Source: Toxorhynchites rutilus septentrionalis (lineage: Eukaryota; Arthropoda; Insecta; Diptera; Culicidae). From it: 64,000 nucleotides of DNA. A program made the position numbers and the translations under genes. Shown here piece after piece: positions 1 to 10,678 of this stretch. The notes below the pieces were generated by a model, which worked only from the letters and a program-made list of their open reading frames with translations, did no database searches and was not told the origin of the DNA. Position 1 is the stretch's first letter. Every line of letters begins with the position of its first letter. The stretch covers positions 79,175,569-79,239,568 of the forward strand of contig NC_073745.1 of NCBI RefSeq assembly GCF_029784135.1, read 5' to 3'.

Positions 1-521
1 TGCACCCTAAAGTTTCCATATGCCTAATTTGGTTTAATTTGCTTGATTAATTCTCGGGTAATGCAAAAATTTGTGTTTCATTTGTACGGCAGCCCCCTCT
101 AAGAGAGGGGGAAGGAGTATCTTAACACCATAGAAACATTTATTGCATCCTAAAACCTCCACATGCCAAATTTGGTTTCATTTGCTTGATTATTTCTCGA
201 GTAATGCAGAAATTTGTGTTTCATTTGTATGGCAGCCCCCCTTTGAGTGGGGGAAGGACTGTCTAACCATCATAGAAACATTTATTGCACCCTAAAACTT
301 TCACATGCCAAATTTGGTTTCGTTTGCTTGGTTAATTTCCGAGTAATGCAGAAATTTGTGTTTCATGTGTATGGCAGCCCCCCCTTAGAGAGGGGGAGGG
401 GTCTCAAAATATCACGAAAACCTTCCCCGGCCCCAAAAACCCCTACATACCAATTTTCATGTCGATCGGTTCAGTAGTTTCCGAGTCTATAAGAATCAGA
501 CAGACAGACAGACATCACTCC

Positions 522-607
<86 letters not shown>

Positions 608-622
608 TGGAGTGTTTATATA
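1..622 (+). repeat. Tandem-monomer repeat family, copy A (3' part)
   Basis: About three degenerate monomers of roughly 140-150 bp run from the window edge. Each holds a C-rich then G-rich block (CCCCCCTTAGAGAGGGGG-like), then 'accatagaaacatttattgc', 'ccaaatttggttt' and 'taatgcagaaatttgtgttt'. They are followed by a tail (about 450-535) reading 'ttcagtagtttccgagtcta' and a GACA run, then a TA run. The same monomers and tail recur at 3010-3600, and the monomers at 63360-64000. No coding capacity is seen; the short ORF at 247-477 is a by-product of the repeat. The head and tail wording resembles non-LTR-derived repeats seen in insects, but the superfamily is not assigned. Confidence 0.8.
535..606. 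repeat. (TA)n microsatellite
   Basis: About 36 uninterrupted TA units form the expanded tail of repeat copy A. The sister copy ending at 3600 has only a few TA units followed by GATAGA, so the run expanded after insertion. Confidence 0.95.
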
Positions 623-1110
623 TGTATACTAGCTGACCCGGCGAACTCCGTCCCGCCCAAAATTTGTTTTTTTGTTATCAATACCTTCAAGCATTCACGT
701 TTTCTTAGTAAGCGCATGTTCATGGCTCCAATCGCAGAACTGTTCACTGATTGAAAAAAATTACCTTTAAAATTACCTTTCACTATAAAATTCCTAGTAC
801 TTCTACCAAAACTCGTCATTATACAGTCAACTCTCCCTAACTCGATGATCTGTATCTCGATATTTTCCCTAACTCGATGGATTTCATGGCACCTTCGATT
901 TTACAAGCATTCTTCTCTCCATAACACGATACCCCCCTAACTCGATGCCTCTTTTTCTCGATGTGTTTTGACTCATTTTTCCATGGATTTTCACCTCCCT
1001 AACTCGATTGATTTTCGCGTACATGTTTTTGTGCGTTATTACCTCAGATTTCAATTGCCCTTGAAAGTGAAGACGGAGTGTTCGTGTCATCAAACAATTT
1101 CTTTTCAAGT

Positions 1111-1278
1111 ATGGAAAACCACGAGAAACCTTTCAAGCGAACAATCAAAACGCTAACCATTGCCCAAGGTTTGAGCATCATCGAGCAGGTCGAAAAATAT
1201 GGACGGAAGGGGTCTGAAGCCGCAAATAATTTCAGTATTGCACAAAGTGCGGTATCAACACTACTCAAACTAATGTAA
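1111..1278 (+). pseudogene. Truncated pogo-type transposase, CENP-B N-terminal HTH
   Basis: The reading frame starting MENHEKPFKRT contains 'LTIAQGLSIIEQVEKYG' and 'SEAANNFSIAQSAVSTLLK'. This is the arrangement of the CENP-B/pogo N-terminal helix-turn-helix, in which an 'ixDKLxII' helix is followed by an alanine-rich helix and a recognition helix. In intact elements this domain binds the transposon's terminal repeats. The frame stops at 1278, about 55 residues in, and no DDE catalytic core can be recognised downstream, so this is a dead fragment. The family assignment agrees with the TIRs and TA duplication of the enclosing element. No regulatory signal was seen. Confidence 0.75.
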
Positions 1279-1872
1279 AAATGGAATCGGAATGGAATAT
1301 TGTATCTAGACCAAAAGCATATAAGGTTGGTCAGAATCGAGAAGCTGGAGCGGTCAATGAATTTTTGTCTTGTCAAGCTAGACAGAATAATTTACCCCTC
1401 TTCTATTCTTCGGGATATGGCTTGAGAATTTGTCCAGAAACTGGGAATTCCTAACTACAAAGCACAACCAACATGGACGGGAGTGATATTCCGCTGGCAT
1501 AATTAATGCGTCGTGAGCTTGCTGATGTCGACGGTACAATACCGTTCGATTGCTCAATGTCTTTTAATAATTAGTGCAAAAAGGACCAAAACGTGATTTG
1601 CTGTGATCTGATGCCAGATACCGATATACTGGAAAGTGTTGAAAAACCTGAGAAAAACGCTGAAGATAGTAGTTCTATTGAGATGTTAATTCGAACGTTT
1701 AATCAAACCTGAAGAATATGTCCGGAATATTGAAATCAACTGAAAATGTTCCTGTGAAACTATTCGAACATTTCTTTGTGATTGAACAGTTCCTGCGTGA
1801 TCGTTACAATTCAGTTTGAGTAACATAGTTAATCAATATTTTCTTTGTTAATTTAGTGCCTCGTGCAAGTCG

Positions 1873-2600
1873 GACTCGATTATATACAAACTCGATTATA
1901 TATGATTCGATTATGTAAAATTTAGGACTCGATTGTATACAGTTTGAAAAAAAAAGTTTTTTTTATAATTCAAATATGAATAATTTCAAGAAAAAAAATT
2001 AACCTTTCAGCATTAAGGTGAAATTTAAGTGGCTTTTATAAGTACAGTGGATTAAAAATCGCGATTTTTTAAGATTTTGATTGAATCTTCATCAGGAATT
2101 GTTTATATCGATATTGCAGCGAAATTAAGAGAGATAGAAGTTGGGCGTCAAAGAACAAATTCTAGAGAGGTTAGAGAGCTATAATTTAATTGATAGATAC
2201 AATCAAGTTTAGTATGAATTTTTAGGATAAAATTAATAATTACAAATAAAAAAAACTTTTAAATTTTCCACTTCAAAAATGTTATTTTAATCCACTAATT
2301 TAGATGTTCCACTACTATATCCTGTACTAAATTTTCTCATCTTTCAAATGAAAGCAACAAAATCGGATTACGTAGCATACTTTTCAATGTAGAGTCAGTT
2401 TGAGCCAACAGAATTCGAAACAAAGAAAAAGTTCTATAAGTCTGTCATCGTTGAAATTCTAACATATGCGTAGAAGGATTTTTTTTCGTGAAATATAACC
2501 GTCTATCACCTCCTGAAAGATTCTGGAAAAAAAAATTTTTTTATATGAGAAAGGTGTTTTTTCACTTTAAGGGAATGAATCAAAAATTCAAATTAATACC
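1873..2600 (+). repeat. Segment homologous to the 27890-29663 pogo-like element
   Basis: From 'agtcggactcgattatatac' (about 1873) onward the sequence parallels 27892-28530 and 29505-29530, for example 'aacctttcagcattaaggtgaaatttaagtg' against the same words at 28019. The left end has the ACTCGATTATATACA end motif, but no matching right inverted end was found before 2600. It is either a truncated nested insertion inside the 824-2729 transposon or shared ancestry. It contains the unoccupied version of the TTAA site used at 28527. Confidence 0.6.
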
Positions 2601-3600
2601 ATAATTGGGACACTTACCCTAATATATGACAATTTAAGACACAAAAAAAATTAGGAAAAAATGTTCTGTATCTCGATACCTCCCTAACTCGATGGTCCCT
2701 TTGGATATCGAGTTAGGGAGAGTTGACTGTAATATCAGATTATTTTCAGACACAATTCTCGTTCAAGATTTTTCAACCACTTGCAAATAAAATATTTCTC
2801 CGTTACATGGAATAAATGTTTGATACCGAAAATATGATAGGATAGAGACATCCCTATATCAGACAATTCCTCTCTCGAGTTTTGCTCTTATCAACACATT
2901 CGGCGATCCATTCATATTTATATAGATAGAAGACCATATAGGAGTGCGTTTTATCACATTAAAATCCATTTCCATTTTCGAACGAAAATCAATTTCGTTA
3001 TCGCAAACATTTGTGTTTCATTGTATGGCAGCCTCCCCTTGGAGAGGGGGGAGGAGTGTCGAACCATTATAGAAATGTTTATCAATCTCTAAAACCTCTA
3101 TATACCACATTTGATTCTATTTGCTTGATTAGTTCTGGAGTTATTCAGAACCCCCCCCCCCCCGCTTCCTGTAGAGAGAGAGGGAGGAGTGTCAAACCAC
3201 CTCAGAAACATTTATTGCCTCCAAACCTCCACATGCCAAATTTGGTTCTATTTTCTGATCAGTTCTTGAGTTATGCAGAAATTTATGCTTTATTTGTATG
3301 GCAGACCCCCCTTAGAAAGGGGGGAGGAGTGTCTAACCACCATAGAAACATTTATTGCATCCCTCAACCTCCACATGCCAAATTTGGTTTCGTTTGCTTG
3401 ATTAATTTTCGAGTAATGCAGAAATTTGTGTTTCATTTGTATGGCAGCCCTCATTAGAGAGTTTCCCAAACTGTCATGAAAACCTTTCCAGGCCCCAAAA
3501 GCTCCTACATACCAATTTTCATGTCGATCGGTTCAGTAGTTTCCGAGTCTATAAGAATCAGACAGACAGACAGAAATCCATTTTTATATATATAGATAGA

Positions 3601-5360
3601 TAGGTCAGCATCTATATTTTATCAGCATGATTAAATGTATAGCGAACTTACAGGGTTTCCAAAATAAATCAAAATTTCTATATCGAACTGCGCGCCTCCA
3701 TGTTTTTGGCCAGTTAAACTAGTAATCCCAATGAGATATTTGTAATCCAAGCACGTCCTTTTTCAATAAAATACCCAAAGTGGGCGCCTTTTTCCTTTGT
3801 TCTCAAGAGCAACGCAAGCTAACTTCTCACCCAGCTTTCGTTGTATCTAATTAGCAAACACTAGCTAATCCTCTGGCACATGTTCACATGCATCACCAGG
3901 CAGGCAGGCACTCACTATAAGGCTTCCCTTTCTGTGTCAATGGAGAAAAGCCCAAAGCTATTTTCTCAAGCTGACAATTGCCTACAAGCCCCCCTGGCGT
4001 GCAACACTCAGCTTAGCTTTCATATCACATGACTCTAGAGCAAAATGGGCCGGCCAGCGGATAGCGATTGGCTACGATGACAGAAGCGACAGGAAGCCTC
4101 GTCAAGAACATCCTTTTATGTGGAAAACGTTTCTGCCATTCATAATTTAATATTGAAATTCTTCTTCTGGTTGGTGTGCGACCAAGTGCACGTCCATTTT
4201 GGGTTATTTATTTCAAAAAGGCTGAATATTTGCCGAGAAAGAAAAAGTCTCTCGTCAGAAAGATGAAAATGAACGTAACTAATTAGGTTACGCTTTGCAA
4301 TTCGAGCACTGGTGGGCTTCGGTTACAATTGCACACCCTTACTTTCCCAGCGCCTCGGACGAGACGGATTAATTAGCGTGTTTCTTTTTTTAACCCTATT
4401 AAATTTGTTTGCCTCGCGAGCAGCTTAGCTTGAGTATTTACGTGTTACCACTATTTTTCGCCGCCTCGCATTCGTCAGACCAATTCCCACTGAGAGTGTG
4501 TAAACAAAGCGTCAAGAATAGAAACAAAATTCCCCGCTTTCGCGCGTCGCATCCGTTTCAGTCAATCTTGTTTACCACCACTCTCTCTCTCTCTCGAGAC
4601 TAGAGATTTCGTGACCCAACCCGAATGGGGAAAATTGCAATCCAATGCAATGCAATGCCATAACAATGTAAACCTGCCCATGCTAATAATTGTTGATGCA
4701 TGAGGTTTTCGTGAGAGGAAATAGGTCAACCTTCTTCTTCTGCAGCCGTGAGCGGAAGCCAGCTTTGGAAAATAGATTGAGTGCAGTTCATATAGTGGTG
4801 TTGTTGCGCAGCTGGTGCTAATTGCATTTGAAACGTGCATATTCCACTGCTTTGGCTGCTGCTATTTGAGGAGAGTGCAGCCGAAAGAGCTGTGGTCACA
4901 CTTTTCACCGATGTGTCGAGATCGGTGTTTTGTTTACATTGGTGCGATGTATCGAATTGAAGTGTACACAAATATTCGGTAGCGGACACAAACAGAGTTT
5001 GGAAAGTTTGCACAGCTTGTTTACTAATTTGAGGTGGAATGTAAATATGAAACAGGAAAAAAAACGAAAGGCGTTGCAGCAGTTATTTTACAAAAATTAG
5101 AAAACAAGAAAACGAACATTTCTATCTTCTCGGTAAAAAGTTTCCTGGAGTTATTTTGGAAAAATAGAAAAATATTAAAACATGTTTTGGTATCTACTCT
5201 GTTACTTTTTCATAACCGGCAGAAACATATGGTTACGCTACGCACATAGGTAACTAAACATTTCGTAAATTCTTTTTCAATCACTTCACTTTAGTTCACT
5301 TTATCGAGATATGTAATCACTTTGCAATCTCTTGAATTGATTTAATAAATGAGTTTACTG
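3601..5360. other. Non-coding, largely unique-looking sequence
   Basis: No gene was recognised. Composition is more balanced than the flanking transposons, with a short CT run at 4580-4595. ORFs at 4409, 4562 and 4726 lack any recognisable domain and overlap on opposite strands. This could be host intergenic or intronic DNA. No match to other segments of the window was noticed. Confidence 0.5.
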
Positions 5361-5853
5361 AAGGGTGTTCGGATCAAAAAGTGGTCAACTTAAATTCGCC
5401 GTATTTTTTCTTATCATTCATATAAAAAAACCTGATCACCCCTCATTTTGTAGGTGTGTGTGTGTAGAACGATGCCTCTATTTGGATTTTGACATTAGAT
5501 CTTTAGTTATCAAAATGGCGTCAAAGCAGGAGGAGCGACGAATCAAAATTTTGTACATGCGTCGTGAAAATCCAAACTACACGCATGCAGAAATAGCAAA
5601 ATCGTTGAATGTGGCCAAATCAACCGTCACCAAAGTAATAAAAGTGTTCGGGGAACGTTTGTCGACAACTAGAAAGCCTGGATCTGGGGGAAATCGAAAG
5701 CCGGGAGCCGCAGTGACGAACAGAAGAGTGGCTAGCGCTTTCAAGCGCAACCCCAACCTCTCCGTTCGAGATGTCGCAAATAAGTTGGAAATATGGTCCA
5801 CAACCGTGCATGAAGCTAAACAACGATCCGAACTATCGACTTATAAGAAGATA

Positions 5854-7137
5854 AAGGGTGTGTCACATCAAATTGCATCACGGAAAAAACGCTGTAGAAA
5901 TTCCCCAGTAAACCGATCCTTTTGAAAATTTTAACTTTAAACAACTTTTGGCATTTTCTTTTTATTCATACTTCGAGCCCAAGCCCGTATGCTCATACCT
6001 TCCTCTCTACCCCGTCCATAAGGTTCTGTACAACGTCAGGTTGTAGTTTTTTTTTTTAACAGAAATCCATTTTCTCTTGAAGTCCGCCTCCGATTTGACA
6101 ACTTTTGGGTTCTTCCGGAGGGCCTGCTTCATAATCGCCCAATATTTCTCTATTGGGCGAAGCTCCGGCGCGTTGGGCGGGTTCATTTCCTTTGGCACGA
6201 AGGTGACCCCGTTGGCTTCGTACCACTCCAACACGTCCTTTGAATAGTGGCACGAAGCGAGATCCGGCCAGAAGATAAGATGGTCGGGCCCTCGTGCTGC
6301 TTCAAAAGTGGTAGTAAGCGCTTCTGTAGGCACTCCTTAAGGTAAACCTGCCCGTTTACCGTGCCGGTCATCACGAAGGGGGCGCTCCGCTTTCCGCAAG
6401 AGCAGATCGCTTGCCACACCATGTACTTTTTGGCAAACTTGGATAGTTTCTGCTTGCGAATCTCCTCCGGAACGCTGAAATTGTCTTCTACGGAGAAGAA
6501 CAACAGGCCCGGCAGCTGACGAAAGTCCGCTTTGACGTAGGTTTCGTCGTCCATTACCAGGCAATGCGGCTTCGTCAGCATTTCGGTGTACAGCTTCCGG
6601 GCTCGCGTCTTCCCCACCATGTTTTGCCTTTCGTCGCGGTTAGGAGCCTTCTGAACCTTGTATGTACGCAGGCCCTCCCGCTGCTTGGTCCGCTGGACGA
6701 ATGAACTTGACAAATTCAGCTTATTGGCGACATCCCGGACCGAACTTCTCGGATCACGTCTAAACTGCTTAACTACGCGCTCGTGATCTTTTTCACTGAC
6801 GGAGCATCCATTTTTGCCGTTCTTCACCTTCCGGTCGATGGTTAGGTTCTCGAAGTATCGTTTTAGTACTCTGCTGACCGTGGATTGGACGATTCCCAGC
6901 ATCTTACCGATGTCCCGATGTGACAACTCCGGATTCTCGAAATGAGTGTACAGGATTAATTCACGACGCTCTTTTTCGTTCGACATTTTTCCAAATTTAC
7001 AAAAAATTGACAGTGAAGCATGGACAACGTGATCTATACTCTCTTATCTGATTATCAGCGAAAGCTGAAGATATAATTCCTAAAAATTAAATTTCTACAG
7101 CGTTTTTCCGTGATGCAATTTGATGTGACACACCCTT
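5854..7137 (-). mobile_element. ITmD37E transposon (inner, nested)
   Basis: The perfect-looking ends AAGGGTGTGTCACATCAAAT (5854) and the reverse complement ending at 7137 extend to about 45 bp of inverted repeat. TA flanks both sides (5852-5853 and 7138-7139). Length is 1284 bp. It lies inside the transposase gene of the outer ITmD37E element in opposite orientation, so it is the younger insertion. Its start differs from the outer TIR after the shared AAGGGTGT, so it belongs to a different subfamily. Confidence 0.95.
6007..6986 (-). pseudogene. DD37E transposase (inner element), one frameshift
   Basis: The ATG at 6986 opens MSNEKERRELILYTHFENPE. Two HTH regions follow ('HRDIGKMLGIVQSTVSRVLK', 'SVRDVANKLNLSSSFVQ'), then the first Asp in 'CLVMDDETYVKADF' and 'LSKFAKKYMVWQAICSCGKR'. 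Around 6290-6300 a single frameshift moves the frame. The remaining part carries 'IFWPDLASCHYSKDVLEWY' (second Asp) and 'NPPNAPELRPIEKYW' (Glu), with 37 residues between them, then runs to a stop at 6007. The total is about 325 residues, normal for ITmD37E. All three catalytic positions are preserved, so only the frameshift visibly disables it. It is the best preserved DD37E gene in the window. Confidence 0.9.
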
Positions 7138-7930
7138 TAGTGACTCCAAATCGCAACGATAAGCAAAACCTTACGGCAAAAACAAGACCTCGGAAGCTGT
7201 ATACGACCTTGTTGACAAAGTTTGATTGCGTGGTAATGGACGACGAAACCTACGTCTAGGCAGACTTCAGACAGCTTCCTGGACAAGAGTATTATACAGC
7301 AACCAGAAGGGGAAAGGTGGCAGACATTTTCAAGCATATTAAATTATCAAAGTTTGCAAAGAAATATCTCGTTTGGCAAGCTATTGAAAAGCGACATTTT
7401 CGTTGCAACCGGGACCGTCAACCAGAAAATTTACGTGAAAGAGTGTCTTCAAAAGCGTTTGCTGCCTTTCCTGAAGAAACATGACTTGTCTGTGCTGTTT
7501 AGGCCGGATTTGGCATCCTGCCATTATGGAAAAAGGCCCTGGAGTGGTATGCCGCTAACAAGATGCAGGTTGTGCCCAAGGATAAGAACCCTCCCAACAC
7601 ACCAGAACTTCGCCCAATCGAAAAATATAGGGCGATAGTTAAGCAGAACCTTAAGAAGACCCAAAAAACTGTTAGCAGCGAGAAGCAGTTCAAAGCAAAC
7701 TGGCGTTCTGCGGCGAAGAAAGAAGATAAGGTGACTGTACAAAATCTGATGGCAGGCGTCAAACGAAAAGCTCGCCAATTTGGACTAGGTCGACCGGAAT
7801 CTTAACTGAGTATTTTTCCATCTTTTATACATATTGAACTTCAAAAAGAAAGATACTTTGATTTTTTTAATAAACAAATAATCGATTTACACGCAATTTA
7901 GTTTGACCACTTTTTGATCCGAACACCCTT

Positions 7931-10486
7931 TATCATTCAAGTTCCAGTAAAGCTTCACAAAGCGTTTTTCTGTACCGGTTTGTAAGTTAAAATTTAAAAA
8001 AAACAAGAAGTTACGCCGGAGGTGCAAGGTTTCAGCTCTTTGCCGGCTGAACGAAGAGGTATGATGATCACTTCATTCGAAAACTAAAATGTTTACGAGT
8101 GATGTTTTTTTTAACTAGTTCATTGAATCCTTTTTTATGTGTCAATTATCTGAATCGGTCCAATAGTTCAAAAGTTATGAATTTTTGAAAAAGACATTTT
8201 TGGAAGAAAATGCAAAGTATGATTTTCGAAAATCATAACTTCAAAACGAAAAAAAACAAATCGCTGATTTATGGATATGTTGTGTGAAAAACATCAGCTT
8301 TCAAGAAAAAATATTAAAAAATGTAGCGCCCTCTAGTCCAAAGTCATGAAAATTACAAAAATCAAATGCAATCAATAATTACAAAGACAAAATCTAAATT
8401 TTCTGCAAATTTGATTTTTATTTTCCAAAAAAGTCTAGTTGATTGGCTTCAATTTAATATGTTGAGAATCAGGATCGGTCTAGTAGTTTGAAAGTTTTGA
8501 AATGATTTTTTGAAAAAAGTCATTTTTGGGAAAATGTTGAAAAAATTGATTTTTTGAACCACCGTAAAATGGAAATGAGCACCCTAATTTTTTTTTTGAA
8601 AATGAAAAAATACGAATCGAATATTTTGCAACAAGGAACAAAAATACAATTTTTCACGAAAATCTGAGAACCACTATATCGGTTTGACATGGAATTTTAC
8701 TCACAAATTGATTTACTTAGTACAACATAGACAATATCTTGAAAGTTTCAACTGAGAACTTATGTTAATTAAAAGGGGTCAATTTTTAGACCTCATCGAT
8801 CCCCAGAGTCAGTTCTCGTTTGTATCGATCCCTGGGAAACCGAGATCGACCCCAAGGAAACCCTGTTCTAGATCTTATTGAAACCTGAACTATTGTCGAA
8901 GACGTCGGCTTTCTATCTTTTATAATTTCTGGAAAATGAAGCATTTTTGTATGAAGACTCCTGGAAAAATAATGTTTTTTTCTCGTTACATTTTTGTGTG
9001 TAAATTCACACGTTTGACATGTTCATGACATGTTTCTAAATAGAAAAAAGTTCTCAGAACATGTAAATTGCGATAATTTATACATAAAAAAAAAGTTACG
9101 AGTAAAACATTATTTGTAATTTTTCAAAAAAAAACATGAAAAAAAAGTTGTTAGAAGAACGTTTTCCCTGTAAAGGTACTCATCTTCCGATGTATGATGA
9201 CTTGTTGAAAATTGTAAGGACTATTTATATCTATTTTCTCAGATTCCAAACACATATGTCTTCGAGAAAAATGAATTTTAATTTTAAAGATACTTTTTCT
9301 TCAATGATTTTTTTTTATTTGTTTGATATTTTTAATGAAAACCTAAATAATTTCCTACATTTTATATTTAAATTGAGATTTTACATTAAAAACAGTTGAA
9401 AAAACTCAATTTAAAAAAAAAAAAATTCACGCAAAATCTATTAGACCTGCCAAATTTTAGCCAAAGAATGAAATGTAGAAAATTATTTATCTTTTCTTTA
9501 AAAAAAATCAAGTTGTTATTAGATAATCTTTTTCCCTGTAAAAGATCCCATCTTCCGATGTATGGATGACTTGTTGGAAGTTGTGAAAGCTATTTATATA
9601 ATTTATTAGAGAATTTAAAAAAAAATATGTCTTTGGAAAAATAATTTTTAATTTTCGAAATATTTTTCTAGCAAAACTTTAAAAAAAATGATGTTATTTA
9701 TTTGTTAAAATTGAAACAATTTCCAAATTTTCATTGTTTGAACAGAATTTTGTAGGAATAGTTTTTTAGTTATATTTTTTTATAAAAAAAAAATCAAGAA
9801 AAATTGTTTGGCCGTTTTCAAAAAGTAGTCTTATTTTTTTAGAATATTTCAAGTATGCAAAGTTGCTTATTGTTTATTGTTTATTGGTATATGTAATTCA
9901 CTTTGTTTCAGAAAAAATACATAGGCACAAAGCGTAAAATGTTTTTATAGAAAAACAATGAATGTGAATTTCTCTCCCGCCTTCCGACACTCAATATCAA
10001 AAATTTTGACATTGAGTCAAAATTTTAGAAGATGAATTCTGTAAATACTCATATGCATTACAGGTCAAACGCGTTTGTAGTCAAAAGTTTAGTAGATGTT
10101 CACAATTTATTTCCGACAGACATCTCAAAGATGTTGAAGATTTGAAGATATTCGAAATTGAAGCTTGTCTGATTTTTCGGATATTGAATTATTCATTTTC
10201 TATGTTTTACTTTTTTTTATCTTGAAAAAACTTTCAACAATCCAAAATAAGTTTGTAGTTTGTTTTTTAGGGTATTTTTTTATTTTGAAATATTGGATAT
10301 ATTTTTCATTTTTTTCTTATTTTTTGTATTTTTTAGAATCTTTCAGGTTTTCAGATCTAAAATATCCTTTCTAGATTTTTTTGTAAAGAATTTATATAAA
10401 ATATTCAAAAATCTCAGAAAATCCCTAAAAGATCAAGATTTTTTTGAGGTTTTAGGGTTTTTCTTATTCTTTAAGATTTAAGTTTT
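7931..10486. repeat. AT-rich repetitive non-coding block
   Basis: The sequence is very T/A-rich with no gene recognised. The part at 8140-8720 resembles 17880-18110 (shared words such as 'cacgaaaatctgagaaccact'), so it is a dispersed repeat. Two diverged direct copies lie near 9147-9235 and 9512-9603 ('ttttccctgtaaa...catcttccgatgtatg...gacttgttg'), offset by about 365 bp. ORFs at 9136, 10165 and 10260 encode only Phe/Leu/Lys-rich strings from the AT bias and are not treated as genes. Confidence 0.6.
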
Positions 10487-10678
10487 TTTTGACGTAGGAT
10501 TACGTCTTTCGGGAACATATTGGGGTACAAATTGAAAATCAAAAATCGAGTACATCTCGAAAATTATCCAATTTCAAACGCTTATTGCTCAGTCATTTCA
10601 TGATGGATTGATGAAATTTTTGCGTCAATCGGTTCCGGCACTCCGTTACAATTTTTCATATTGAAGAAAATAATATTA

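Larger units (their letters stand above)
824..2729 (+). mobile_element. pogo/Tigger-like DNA transposon remnant
   Basis: The inverted ends are CAGTCAACTCTCCCTAACTC at 824 and its reverse complement ending at 2729. Both are flanked by TA (822-823 and 2730-2731), the target duplication of Tc1/mariner/pogo elements. Motifs of the form CTAACTCGATGG / ATCTCGATA recur inside each end. The repeat copy at 63215 shows the same site unoccupied, with a single TA. The only recognisable coding part is the CENP-B-type HTH at 1111-1278. Later insertion or recombination brought in the sequence from about 1873. The element is not autonomous. Confidence 0.9.
629..3600 (+). repeat. Tandem-monomer repeat family, copy B (head to tail, interrupted)
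   Basis: The head 'ctagctgacccggcgaact' at 629 matches the head at 63024. The monomer block is at 3010-3470 and the tail with GACA units is at 3530-3600. A pogo-like transposon (824-2729) splits the copy; without it the element is about 1.07 kb. The junction is proven by copy C (63024 onward), which has the uninterrupted sequence around 63215-63225. A 16-nt C homopolymer lies near 3149-3163. The ORF at 3011-3457 simply reads through the monomers and is not regarded as a gene. Confidence 0.8.
5515..7805 (+). pseudogene. DD37E transposase (outer element), split and disabled
   Basis: The ATG at 5515 opens MASKQEERRIKIL, followed by an N-terminal HTH ('HAEIAKSLNVAKSTVTKVIK') and a second one ('SVRDVANKLEI'). 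The frame is cut at about 5853 by the inner transposon. If that element and one TA are ignored, it resumes exactly in frame at 7140 (VTPNRNDKQN). The first catalytic Asp is in 'VVMDDETYV', immediately followed by a TAG stop at 7257. 'SKFAKKYLVWQAI' follows, then a frameshift near 7380-7400, 'KECLQKRLLPFLKKHD', and the second Asp in 'FRPDLASCHY'. Another one-base frameshift near 7530 comes before 'PPNTPELRPIEKY', which holds the Glu. Allowing for that lost base, 37 residues separate the second Asp and the Glu. It is non-functional. In life it would cut and paste the element at TA sites. Confidence 0.9.
5361..7930 (+). mobile_element. ITmD37E transposon (outer), split by a second one
   Basis: Inverted ends begin AAGGGTGTTCGGATCAAAAA at 5361 and mirror it at 7930, with about 27 matching positions. 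The right flank is TA; the left flank reads TG, perhaps a decayed TA. Removing the inner element (5854-7137) and one TA copy leaves 1284 bp, normal for a Tc1/mariner-type element. The transposase inside has DD37E spacing, which defines the ITmD37E family first known from mosquitoes. Confidence 0.92.

Noticed and set aside
3010..3470. Tandem monomers considered as a CRISPR-like array
   Set aside because: Monomers are long and diverged throughout with no short identical repeats and spacers; the genome is eukaryotic.
9136..10481. Several Phe/Lys-rich ORFs
   Set aside because: They arise from extreme T/A bias and carry no domain.
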